From contig JBBHKE010001438.1 of assembly GCA_037447655.1 (NCBI GenBank), positions 121,988-185,987 on the forward strand: 64,000 nucleotides of DNA, given 5' to 3'. The DNA comes from Zygnema cylindricum (taxonomy: Eukaryota; Streptophyta; Zygnematophyceae; Zygnematales; Zygnemataceae). A model generated the notes under the pieces. That model worked only from the letters and a program-made list of their open reading frames with translations, was not told the DNA's origin and searched no databases. A program made the translations under genes and the position numbers. This document shows, in pieces, positions 33,087-44,289 of this stretch (position 1 is its first letter; every line of letters starts with the position of its first letter).

Positions 33087-33842
33087 TGCAATTCTGTGTC
33101 CTCCATTGGACTACAAAATTCATGAAGCCTCTAGGTAGTTTTTAACGAACCCACTTTCAATCACAACCATTGCTACGTAAGCACACAAATTGACAATTAG
33201 ACTGCACCCCTGTGCAGTCAACACTCCTCTGAGTCCGTAGCAAAAAGAATCACTGAAAAGGACCAGCCTACCATAAGTTATGAGGTGGCAAAAATGCCAA
33301 TTTATACAGACTCTCAAAAAGAGAGGTGGCTACCAAAAAAATATGCGAAGACCTAGCCCTCTCACAATTCCTATCTACTGAAGTATGAACCAATCAAATA
33401 ATTGTATAGTACAGAAAGGTACCACGACCGATGTCCTTTCTGTACGACCTGTGTAAGACAAGGCCACTGAGTGGATGCGTGTCAATATTCCACTCGTCCG
33501 TATGTTCCCCAGAATTCTCGCGACCAAAAAATATCCCTCCACGTGGCGCCAGGTCATGCCACATCCGAAAACGCCATTCCAAGATCTTGACGCCAGCATA
33601 TGCCGTTGGATTAAATGTGACATTAAATGTTAGTCGTCGAAACAAATGTCCGATTCATTTGTATTGTGCGGGATCACGTTCGCACAGTATATTAACTAGT
33701 TCTATGTTCTTTCATTTATAACCCATTTAATCAGTTTCAAGATAAAACAAATTAAGTATTTATCAAACCCTATATAACTTAACGAACTTCTACAACAGAC
33801 CGTTTAGGGCTAACGGCTATGCGTTGCTCTGCCGGTCGAAGG
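33087..33842 (-). repeat. D-type LTR, cut inside its tRNA-like segment
   Basis: On minus the end is ATGGAGGACACAGAATTGCA (33106-33087). Toward higher coordinates the LTR runs normally until GGTCGAAGG (33842), where the 3' LTR of element D begins. The break falls inside the B-box. Confidence 0.8.
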
Positions 33843-34062
33843 TGCAATTCTGTGTCCTCTATTGGACTACAAAATTCAAGAAGCCTCTAGATAGTTGTTA
33901 AAGACCCACTTTCAGCCACAACCACTGCTGCCCAAGCAAAAAAATTGGCAGTCCGATTAAATGACTGTGAAGCTTGGACTCCACTGAATCCGTAGCAAAA
34001 AGAATCACTGAAAAAGGCTAACCAGGCGATTAGTTATGGGTTGGCAAAAAATGCCAATTTAT

Positions 34063-34956
34063 TAGTGTTGTGTATCGGTAAGGATTTGCCGATAACCGAT
34101 ATGGGCCTTTTTTCGGGTATCCGATAATCGATATATTGGTACCATATATCGACATCGGTCTTATCGCCGATAAGTAGCCGATAATATCGGGTACTTATCG
34201 GCGATAATGCGGATAACGATAACTATCGGCGATAACTGTAAGGACAGTACAGATAATTGTACGACATGAACACTCAACTGTACGACTTATTCCCCCGACG
34301 TGTACAAGCATAGAAAGTACAGTAGCCGCCATGAGATCTATACGGTTTTGATACGGATCTAGTAAAAACGATGTACCTTTCACATCCGACGCCATGGCTT
34401 TGTCCTTTTATTCCTAAGATCCACTGGGACATGCCACGTGTTAATCTGTCGACTTTTTTGGCATAAGCTGCCAAAAGAGCCATTCCGGGATGCCGGCGCT
34501 CACGTTGGCCCGTCCGCTCGTGTTTTCTCATTCCAAGTCGTCCGTTCGATTCCGGCGACGTGCAGAATGTTATTTTGCGTCCGTTGTACTTTTGTGTCCG
34601 CCGTCCTTTTCCAGTTCCATGTTCACCAGTTTTTTAGTAAAATTACGTACGTCGCCGTAAAATTTTTGTTCAGTTAACCAAGGCAACGTTTATATGCTGC
34701 GTTATCCGTAATAAATTGCAGTTAAGCGGTAACGGAACAGATTTCTATACGTGGCATGCCACGCTATATAAAATCAATAAAATAATACAGTATGTTATAA
34801 AGTACTATTGTATGCATACTATATATTTTTTAAGTTATCGCCGATATGGAATTTGTTGGTCCTATACCGATATATCGAAATCTCTGACCGTTCGATAACT
34901 AATAACTATTGGTATCGGTGTTATCGCAATAAGTTTTTTACCGATACCTAATACTA
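34063..34956. mobile_element. 894-bp non-autonomous hAT-type element
   Basis: A perfect 8-bp duplication CAATTTAT flanks it (34055-34062 and 34957-34964). Ends are TAGTGTTGTGTATCGGTAA and TAGTATTAGGTATCGGTAA (inverted), 16/19 identical. Both ends carry clusters of CCGATA/TATCGG words, as hAT transposase subterminal sites do. No transposase frame. Confidence 0.9.
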
Positions 34957-35469
34957 CAATTTATACAAATTCTCTATGAGAGAGATGAATGTCTACAAAA
35001 AGTTTCTAAGTCCTAAACCACTCTCACAACCCCTATCTACCATTGTACAATCCAATCAAATCATTTTACAGTACAGAAAGGTACTACGACCGATGTATTT
35101 TCTGTACGACCTGTGTACGAGAAGGCTATTAAATGGACGCATGTCCACTTTTAACTCTTACTTATCTTCTCCAGAAATCTCGCGACCGAATGTAATCTCT
35201 CCACGCGTCGCTAGGTCACGCCACGTCTGAAAAATCCCCAAAGTGACCATTCTTGGATTTATACAGCAATGTGTACCGTCGGATCTTAAACCGACATTTA
35301 ATATTAGCCGTCGAAACAAATGTCCGATTCATTTGTTTCGTGCGAGATCATGTTCGCACTATATGTTAGTTAGTTCTATGTTCTTTTATTTGTCATTCCA
35401 TTAATCATATTTATGATCAAAACACATTATAAATAATTATAACACCCTAGGTACTTTAACGAACTTTTA

Positions 35470-35545
35470 CGACTGGCCGGTTAGAGCTGACAGCTACTCC
35501 TCACTCTGCTGGTCGGAGGTTCGAGTCCTGCCAGACTCAACCTTT
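35470..35545 (+). other. tRNA-like segment antisense in element D 3' LTR
   Basis: GGTTAGAGCTGACAGC (35479 on) and exact B-box GGTTCGAGTCC (35518-35528), followed by CAACCTTTTG at about 35538. It lies opposite to the element's transcription. Confidence 0.6.
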
Positions 35546-35759
35546 TGTTGAGAGTGACTTATGTCACTCTTTGGTCCTGCGTATGGAGCTAAGGCAGCCA
35601 TGGCTCCACCACTCTCTCTCTTTTTCAGTGACTTCAACAAGTATGGGGGCTAGAGAGACAAGATGAAGGCAGACTGTCTACACTTCTTTTGTAGTTTTCT
35701 GCTAATATATTTAGACATAGAAAATACCCTATAAATCTAGTATTTTCAACAATCCCCTT

Positions 35760-38700
35760 ATTTTCTAGTCTAACTTAAATTTCAGTTTTAGTCCACATTT
35801 TTCTCTACAATATTTTAACTTGGGAGAAGGCACTGGTTTTGTCATCATATCAACCACCATTTCCTCATCTGATCTATATACAAGTTCACAATCTTATTGT
35901 CAACTTTTTCCCTCACGAAACTCAATCTTATGTCCATATGCTTAGCCTTGAAATGAAGTTTTGAATTAGCTCCATTTGCAGTGGCAACTGGACTATCACA
36001 AAACACTTCATGTACTACCTCCTTCATATACCCCAGTTCTTGCAACAAGGACTTGACCCACATCGACTCTTTCACAACAGAACAAGAGGCCATGTACTCA
36101 GCCTTTATAGTGGACTGAGCAACCACCTATTATTGTTTATAGCTCTAACATCAAGCTCCTTCCCCCACATACAACACATACCCAGAATTGCATCTTCGCA
36201 TAAGAGCATCCCCATAACTGGCATCACTCTAATTAGTGATATCAGTGTGCTTCCCTCCCAAATGCAACCATAACACTCTGGTTCCTACCAGATATCTCAT
36301 GACTCTCTTGGCTGCCTCCCGATCTCTCTTCGTACGATTTTTAAGACTCATATTGAGGACTCCTACTGTTGCGGCTAGGTCCCGCCTTGTACAGTTCATA
36401 AAGTAGATCAGACTTTTTACGACCTATCTATAAAGAATACACTTCATAAACTCTCTTTCCTTTGGACTCATGTGTTCATCTAAGATCATCACTCCTCCTT
36501 CTACACTCCCATCACTTACTTTCTTGAAGTCCATGGGAGTGGTACAACTGTTTGCCTTTTCCATCTAGAATTTCTCAATCATATAACCTATTGCTTCTTT
36601 TTGAGTTAGTCTAATGATCATTTTTCCCCTATCTCTCATCCTTTGGATTCCTAAAATATATCTTGCCTTCCCTAAATCCTTCATGTCAAATGTGCTTCTA
36701 GGATCTTTCTTTAGCTTATTAATCATTTCCAAAGACTTCTATAACACCAATTGATCATCCACATAAATTGCGATAAAAATCACACCATTCTCATCTTCAA
36801 ACATATAGATAGAATGGTCAGAGCTCATCTAGATATATCTCAGACTGGTGATAAACTCATCTTGTTTCTTATTCCACTGGCGGGGAGCTTGATTTAGTCT
36901 ATATAAGGACTTTATGAGCCTACAGACTTTGCTCTCTTCTCCTTCCTCCCCAAACCCTTATGGTTGTCGCATGAAAATTTCTTCCTCTAACTCACCATTG
37001 GGAAAGGCGGTCTTTATATCCATCGGTGTATTTCCATGTCTTCCGCTGCCATTAGACTTAGGAGAATCCTTACTGATGGGAACTGAACAACTAGATCAAA
37101 AGTCTCCTCATAGTCATTCCTTTTTTTTTGGGTGAACCTTTGCGCTACCAACCTAGCTTTATATCTTTCAATGTTATTATCTGGGTTCAGTTTTAGTTTA
37201 AACACCCATTTACAGTGAATCGGTTTTTTTTCCGGAGGAGAGTCCGCTAGTTCCCAAGTATTTGCTTCCATGATGGAGGCCATCTCATCATTTATGGCTC
37301 TAATCCATCTATCATTCTCTGGAATGTTTATTGCCTCCGAGTATGACTGAGGCTCATCTGGGTGAAATAGCTTAGTTACCTTGTGAGCGGCCTGTTTCTC
37401 TTGTATCCTTTTGCTACTCATTCTCCCTCCCTCAAACTACGAAGCTGGGATAGAGGGAAGTCTTGAATTTCTCTTTACCGTCTCATCAACTCCCCTATCC
37501 AAGGAAGCTGGTTTTGGTTCCTCGTTTTCTCTCTCCTTAAAGTCCATAGGAATATGTGAGGTTTCCGTTGGATCTCGTGAATCTTCGATCTCGCGTGAAT
37601 GTGCAATCACTGTTTCACTCATGTTTTTTTCGAGAAGGACCGAATTCTCCTCACTTTGGGACTCAAATCTGATTCTTATCTTTTTAGTATATTTGAAGGG
37701 GTCAAATAACTTTCCTTCATCCATGACAACTAGGTATTTGACTAGAATGATATCTTTTTTTGCTAAGTTATAGACTCTATATCCCTTAACATCCTCATCA
37801 TATCCTACAAAGTATCCAGGTTTTCCCTTAACATCTAGTTTTCAGTTTTTCCTATCCATGTCAAGACTGTAAACTTGGCTTAGGAATATATTAAGGTGAG
37901 AGACATCTGGTTTCCTTCCAGCCCATCTCTCATAAGGTGTCATTCCTTTTACGGCTGAGGTTAAGACTTTATTCTTAATTTAGTTGGCACAGTTCATGGC
38001 TTCTGCCCAAAATCTCTTTGCTATTTTCTTGTCGGTCAACATACTCCATACACTATCTCCTAGTGTTCAGTTCAACCTCTCAGCTTCCTAATATTGTTCC
38101 GGGTTATATGGTACACTTTTTTGGTGCTGAACTCCCTCATCTCTCAAGTATTCCTCAAATTGGTTAGAGGTATATTCTCCCCCATTATCACACTTTATTC
38201 TCTTAATGGGGGTTCCATGCAACTTCTCACTCCAGGCTTTATATTCTCTGAAGTAAGTTGGTGTTTTAGACTTTGTTTTTAGGAAATAAACTCTAGAGTA
38301 TCTAGACCATGTTGTTTTATAACCATCGGGGCAGGTGGAGGAGCAGCTTTAGTATTCGAAGTAGACATGATACACTCTCATAGGTATGAAGAATCCTACC
38401 AAACAGTTGTTTTCAAGTGCTCACCAAATCTTATAAAAGCAACCAAAATTCACAAAGCTCTATCAAATTATAGAGCAGCATAAACACTAACAACTCCGAA
38501 AGTTTCAGCACAATTGACTTGACAGCATTGAAGATATAACACTCAGAAGTTTCCCAAAAACTGTTTGCAGTTTTACTGCTTGGAAGTTTGGATACATAAA
38601 ATGCTCTAAGTCCTAAGTCTTATACTCTCGCTGTTGTACCGCCGATACAAGTGCACCTGAGATGTACGTCCAAAATCAACCCACCTACTAAGATCTACGT

Positions 38701-40157
38701 GTTCCTAATCCTGCCAACCCAATCTATCATCGTATAGTCAATATGACTCAGAATCCATATTAAGTGATTGTACAAATACTTGTCGCCTAAGTCACTTGTG
38801 ATACTTTTATGAATCTTGTCCGTTGACTTGATTCATATTAATCGCAGGTGTATTGTCCCATACTCAAAAACATTCATATCACACGCGGCTGCGGTGTCAC
38901 GTACCAAATTATATCTAAGATAGCAGCAGGTGCGTTGTCTGTACGGATCATATCTAAAGTAACAGCAATTGTGTTGTCCTATCTGTGTCGCAGTTGCGCT
39001 ATTTTTTTTGCGTTGCAGCGTCGTTGCTGCGCTGCTTTGTCTGCATAGCAGATGCGTTGTCCTTTACTTGACTCAAGTGATGACGCATGTCCTTGTGAAA
39101 CTTACGCTACAAATTATTACATTTCTACTGTCACACTAATTTACTAAGACTTAAAGTTTTCCAAAATAGACAAACCAGTCATCAGTTATTGTCAACATAA
39201 ACCTCTTCCCTCCGACCAAAGGTACTTTTGCGGGTCCCCAGATATCTGTTTAGACCAAATCTAACACTTTCTCACCCCTATATGTGGCGGCTTTGGGAAA
39301 GGGAAGTCTATGAGCCTTACCTTGAGCACAGCCACTACAATCATCCACCATTTCATTATCCCCAAAATGAATAACTTCTACTATACCAAGCTTCTTCATT
39401 TCCCTCAGCGTATCAAAATGTACATGCCCCAACAGCTTATGCCAAATCATCAACTTTGGAACACAAACATAATAAACATTATTCTTTTCATTACTCTGGT
39501 TAAGCCTAAACATTCTTTCGCTACCCTTATCTGCCGTGAAGTAGACTTCATCCCCATACTTAGCTGTAAATACTCCTTTTTTAGGGAAGGTATCAAATTC
39601 TTTGTCATCTAACACATACGTAAAGACAAGATTTTTACTTAGCTGAGATGTGTAGAGTACATCTTTGAACGTGGGTATAGATGTCTTACCCTCCACTAAG
39701 ACTTTCAGATCTACTGACCCCACTAGATTTTTAGTAAACACTCTCCCATCCCCATACTCTATCTCTAGAGTACGAATCTTTCTTATCTTAGTAAAGAGAT
39801 GCTTATCACGGCACATATGCATAGATGCACTTAAGTCGATAATCCATCCTTCTTGTGGAGCTTCCCGAATTGCTCAGAGAGCACACTTGTGTTTTTGAGG
39901 GATCTCCTTCTCCTCCAGACTCTCGTCAAGAAGAAGCTCCCCATCCTCCTCCTCAGAGGACTCGTCCTCCGTCTCTCCTTTCACTTTTGTGACCATAAGT
40001 GCTTTCTTCTTCCCTCCGCAAGAACCCCCTCCACGATTCTCTTGGAGCCTCAACTCTGATAGCTAGACACAATCCGCTATGAAGTGTCTTAGATTTTGCA
40101 AAAGTGACAAAGACCCTTTGGGGGTTTCAGTCCTCCAAACTATTCTCTCTCTCCTTT
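35760..40157 (-). pseudogene. Element D pol and gag 3' part, degraded
   Basis: RNase H (STIKAEYMASC, FKAKHMDIRLSFV) near 35900-36110. RT has YVDD near 36760 and the finger region [20 protein letters not shown] near 37160-37210. The integrase part runs to 38309 and resumes at 39173 after a solo LTR, with NGGEY-type core and zinc region WHKLLGH near 39430. Protease DLSASMHMC near 39815 has Gly replaced in the DSGA motif. The knuckle region is near 40080. Many stops and frame breaks. Confidence 0.85.
38310..39172 (-). repeat. Solo LTR with Gag N-terminus (F-like)
   Basis: 863 bp inserted in element D integrase. Flanks GACCA (38305-38309) and AACCA (39173-39177), 4/5. On minus it starts TGTCTATTTTGG and ends AAACAACA. 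The last 59 bases (38368-38310) encode MSTSNTKAAPPPAPMVIKQ plus CA, the same length and layout as element F's LTR. Confidence 0.82.
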
Positions 40158-40817
40158 GTACGGTGTTGTGCATGTGTCAAATAACGTGATGATGCATGCA
40201 ATATCAATAGGCATGCTTTAATTAAACCCAAATGATAACAAGACATCGTTATTTAAATAACAAACAAAGTGAAAATGGATAGATAATAACAAGACAAGGT
40301 GGAAGAAAAAAAAAAGTGAACGACTAGCCGATGGATGACCACTAGGCCCCTTGGTCTATTTATATTCTTTGCAGGAGTTATCCTATCAAAGAAATTTTGA
40401 ATTTAGACTTAAAGAAAATAAATTAAAATAAAAACAACCGAGACGGAAAACAAAAGTTGAAAACGACAATATGCAAAATACTTATGAGGTTTGAGATAAC
40501 CAAACTCAAAAGACACGCATAAGTCAAATAGAAATAAATACACAATCACAAGAAATAAAAAACAACAAAATGATATTCCCAACATGCAATTCCACACTTA
40601 TTAAAGTTCAACCACTGCAGGGAAAAAAAGTTTGTGTTATGAAGACGCGTTCGAAATCCACTCAAACAGATTAAAATAGGTGAAGGGAAACTGTGTACGT
40701 CTTGGCCGAAGCAGTATAGCTTTACAAGAGGTTGATAATGTAATATAAACTAGACGCTTCATGCTAAGGCAAAAATCGCCTCTAAGCTGTCCGGACAATT
40801 TTACAATGAAAAAGATG

Positions 40818-41615
40818 GCTGCAGAAAATCTTCAATAATGAAAATAATAATTCCTCCACTTGAAAAATGTGTGTAGGAAATAATCTAAAATCAACTAAGT
40901 ACCAAGGCCTACGCCTAGCGAAAACAAGCCAATAAGAGTAAAGCGTGCTATGTAAGTATTTGCGTATAGTTTGGATTCAGCCAATAGGCGGCCGGAATCC
41001 TATGCCCTGCGCTACAAAATCTATAACCTACGGATTAAAACCCTTCCTATCTACGTGTGAACGCGTCAACCTCCAAATGGTTCACGACTTAAAATAGTCT
41101 AATCGCAAAGCATCGTCAGAATTGACAGTCCGACTCGTCTGTACATCACCTCAACGGTCCAGATGTTATATTTTGAAAATTGTATATTTCTGCGTCGGCG
41201 GCCTATATGCTCTTTCGCGCGAAACGATCAAATTCGTCGTCGGCCGAAATTTCGGGAGATGCAGGTACAGTAAAATTATAGGTACAGTAAAATCGTAGGT
41301 ACGGGCGCAAACGGTAAACTTCGTCGTCGGCTGAAAATACGGGAATAATAAATATGTAAGGTCGACGCGAAAGCGACAATACGTCGTCGGCGAAAATTAC
41401 GGCGAGAAAAAAATATGTACGGTCGACGCGTACGGCGGTGTAAATATGTACAGTCGACGCGAACGGGAAATGTACGTATGTACGGTCTTGCAAAACCCAA
41501 ATAACACACAAATACAAATTAGTGTGGCTGCCGCCCATCCTAAAACCTTAATATAAACAAGTAAGGCGGCCGACGAGATGCGACATGACATGACAATTAT
41601 CGTATTATTTTCCCA
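40818..41615. repeat. Direct repeat 1 in insertion
   Basis: Starts GCTGCAGAAAATCTTC and matches 41898 onward at high identity for several hundred bases. Its right half is a degenerate ~60-base tandem array (ACGTCGTCGGC ... GTACGGTCGACGCG). Confidence 0.7.
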
Positions 41616-41897
41616 ACACATTGGTAATGTACAGGGAGAATCCCCCTAACGATGTACCTAGGCGCAACGTTGTTTATCGTTAGGTAAAAAAAAGTATCAA
41701 TCAGTTACTAGTAAGAGGCCACCAATACACAACATTACACCGCCCATTGTTATTAGTGTGAAGGATTTATTACACCGTGAATCATTATTAGCGTATAGAA
41801 ATTATTTGTGTGAATAAATAATTAGTGTCATTTACTTTAAAATGTGTATCAATCCCATTTTCAAAAAAAATGTTTAATTGTAATTTCTCCATAACGC

Positions 41898-42733
41898 GCT
41901 GCAGAAAATCTTCAATAATGAAAATAATAATTCCTCCACTTGAAAATTGTGTGCAGGAAATGATCTAAAATCAACTAAGTACCAAGGCATACGCCTAGCA
42001 AAAACAAGCCAATAAGAATACAACGTGCTATGTAAGTATTTGCGTCTAGTTTGAATTCAACCAATAGGTGGTCGGAATCCTATGCCTTACGTTACTGAAT
42101 CTATAACCTACAGAGTAAAACCCTTCCTATCTACGTGTGAACGCGTGAACCTCCAAATAGTTCACGACTTAAAATGGTCCAATCGCGTCGCGTCGTCACA
42201 ACTGACAGTCGGCTTGTCTATATATCGCGTCAACGGTCCACATGTTATATTTCAAAAAACTGTATGTTTCTACGTCGATGACCAAGATGATCATTCGTTA
42301 GAAACAATCTCAGTAACATTGTAAATACGGACGCGAACGGTCAACTTTGTCGTCGGCCGAAATTACGAGAAAGATGAATATGTACGGTCGACGCGAACGC
42401 AACAATATATTGTTGGCAAAAATTACGGGATAAATAAATGTGTACAATCGACGCGAACACGACAATACGTCGTCGGCGGACATTATGAGATAAATAAATG
42501 TGTGCGGTCGACGCGAACGCGACAATAAGTGGTCGGTGGAAATTACGGCGAAAAATAAAGAGGTACGGTCGATGCGTACCGCGATGTAAATATGTACGGT
42601 TGACGCAACGCAAAATGTAAGTATGTGCGGTCCTGCATAACCAAAATAACACATAAATACAAATTAGTGTGGCGGTTGCCCGTCCTAATACCTAAATATA
42701 AACAAGGAAAGTGGCCGACGAGATGCGGCATGA
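41898..42733. repeat. Direct repeat 2 in insertion
   Basis: Second copy of the 0.8-kb unit, with a clearer ~60-base minisatellite at 42340-42620 built on GGTCGACGCGAACGCGACAA and AAATTACG-GA-AAATAAATG words. Confidence 0.7.
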
Positions 42734-42749
42734 CAATGGTTTCTTCAGA

Positions 42750-43566
42750 TCCTTCCCCCATCGGTTTCCTCCTGCAACTAAAGCTTAGATGCTCTTTCCC
42801 CCTCTCTTAATCTCAATTGTGTTATCTTGCACAAGTATCATCCGCACCACAATATTCCACTTCCATGAACTGTCAGTTATTTCTTGTACTCGGTACACTA
42901 TGTATTCATACTCGTCAGGTAACTTCATGATGAGAGTGTTGACTTTCATCTTCATTGTACTTGTCCATCAAGCACTCTCCATTTCCATAAACAAACAAGA
43001 GAGATCATTACAATAGTCTAACATTTTTCCCCCTTTGTAAGCATAATTCCCTAACTTTTGTTTGGTCTGCGAGAGCTCCTAAATAGTACCAATTCTATAG
43101 ATTTCCACCAAACTCACCTACAACTCCTCGACCTTGTGAATGTGAAGATGGGGGGTTGCCAATGCCTGAGTGAGGTGTCTTAAAATGAAGTTTTTGGCAG
43201 CAATGTTGATGTCTTCCCACATTTGGGTGTCGTTCTCCACGGTCTTCACAGTCACCGCTCTGAGTGCATTGGTAATAGGAGTAATAAGAGTAAGAGGCGT
43301 CTCCTTCTCTTTCCCTTTTTTGAACACACTGCTGTCCCTATTGTTTGCCTTTTCTGCCATAACAGAGTTGCCGTAGAAAACCTTATTCCACCAAACCTTG
43401 GTAAAGTTCCCTGAGCTGGACGTTTCACTTGTCCACCGACAATACCCCAGTATCGTTTTTCACAAAAAGCCCCCATCATCATGGCTTCCCAATAGATAAA
43501 CCCAGTTCGATTAAAGGTGGGCACCTTAGAGGGTGGGCCCATAACCTGCAATTCAATATCCTCCAT
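42750..43566 (-). pseudogene. Element D gag 5' part
   Basis: Starts at 43566 inside the LTR (MEDIELQVMGPPSKVPTFNRTGFIYWE). A frame break near 43340 leads to the capsid part NIAAKNFILRHLTQAL near 43180. It is interrupted at 42750 by the 2.6-kb insertion. Confidence 0.82.
43532..43546 (-). other. Half-tRNA-iMet primer-binding site, element D
   Basis: On minus GGTTATGGGCCCACC, a perfect 15-base complement of the initiator tRNA-Met anticodon arm, directly abutting the LTR end at 43547 and read as VMGPP in Gag. Confidence 0.85.
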
Positions 43567-44289
43567 TGGACTACAGAATTCATGAAGCCTCTAGATAGTT
43601 TTTAACTAACCCACTTTCAGCCACAACCACTATTGCCCAAGCATAAAAATTGAGAGTCTGACTGCACTCTTGTGCAGCGTGGACTCCCATGAGTCCGTAA
43701 CAAAAAGAATCACTGAAAAGGCCAATCAGGGGATTGGTTATAGGGTGGAAAAAAATGCCAATTTATACAAATTCTCAATAAGAGAGATGACTGCCTACAA
43801 AAAATTTCTAAGTCCTAAACCCCTGTCACAACCCATATCTACCAATGTACGATCCAATCAAATCACTATACAGTACAGAAAGTTACTACGGCCGATGTAC
43901 TTTCTGTACTGCATGTGTACGAGATGGCCATTAAGTGGACGCGTGTCCACTTTTAACTCGTCCTTATGTTCTCCGGAATTCTCGCGACCGAATATAATCT
44001 CTCCACGAGTCGCTAGGTCTTGCCACGTCCGAAAATCGCCAAAGTTACCATTCCGGGATTTTGATAGCAATGTGTTCCGTCGGATCGTAAATCGACATTT
44101 AATATAAGCCGTCGAAGCAAATGTCTAATTCATTTATTTCGTGCGAGATCATGTTCGCACTATATGTTAGTTAATTCTATGTTCTTTCATTTGTCATTCC
44201 GTTAATTAGATTTAGGATCAAAACACAATATAAATAATTCTAACACCATATGTACTTTAACGAACTCCTACGACAGATCGGTTAGAGCA
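43547..44289 (-). repeat. Element D 5' LTR, start missing
   Basis: D-type LTR whose final 20 bases encode MEDIEL plus CA. Toward its start it breaks at GGTTAGAGC (44288) within the tRNA-like segment and abuts element E RT. Confidence 0.8.

Larger units (their letters stand above)
33843..35751 (-). repeat. Element D 3' LTR, interrupted
   Basis: TGTTGAAAATACTAG on minus at 35751, ending ATAGAGGACACAGAATTGCA at 33843 (Gag ATG changed to ATA). Net length without the hAT element and one duplication copy is about 1007 bp. It contains an 11-bp perfect hairpin CGAAACAAATG / CATTTGTTTCG at 35312-35340. The polypurine tract TAAGGGGAT abuts at 35752-35760. Confidence 0.85.
40158..42750. mobile_element. 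2.6-kb insertion in element D gag, class unresolved
   Basis: Gag coding stops near 40157 and resumes near 42750. The left end reads TGTTGTGCATG and the right end GGCATGACA, with TACGG / AATGG flanks (weak). It holds two direct repeats of about 0.8 kb (about 40818-41615 and 41898-42733), each ending ATGCG-CATGACA and each containing a GTCGACGCGAACG minisatellite. No coding capacity. LTR-like TG/CA ends are suggestive only. Confidence 0.6.
33843..44289 (-). mobile_element. Copia element D (half-tRNA clade), with three insertions
   Basis: Minus-strand order: partial 5' LTR (44289-43547), primer site, gag to about 42750, a 2.6-kb insertion, then gag end, PR, INT (with a solo LTR inside), RT and RNase H to 35760, and 3' LTR 35751-33843 (with a hAT element inside). 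The 5' LTR start is missing at a deletion-like junction with element E. Confidence 0.82.

Noticed and set aside
34063-34250. CRISPR-like or satellite array of CCGATA words
   Set aside because: Spacing is irregular and the words lie at both ends of an element with TIRs and an 8-bp duplication; also a plant genome.
41203-42654. Several 70-114 codon minus frames with Arg/Ser/Thr repeats
   Set aside because: They are translations of the GTCGACGCG minisatellite.
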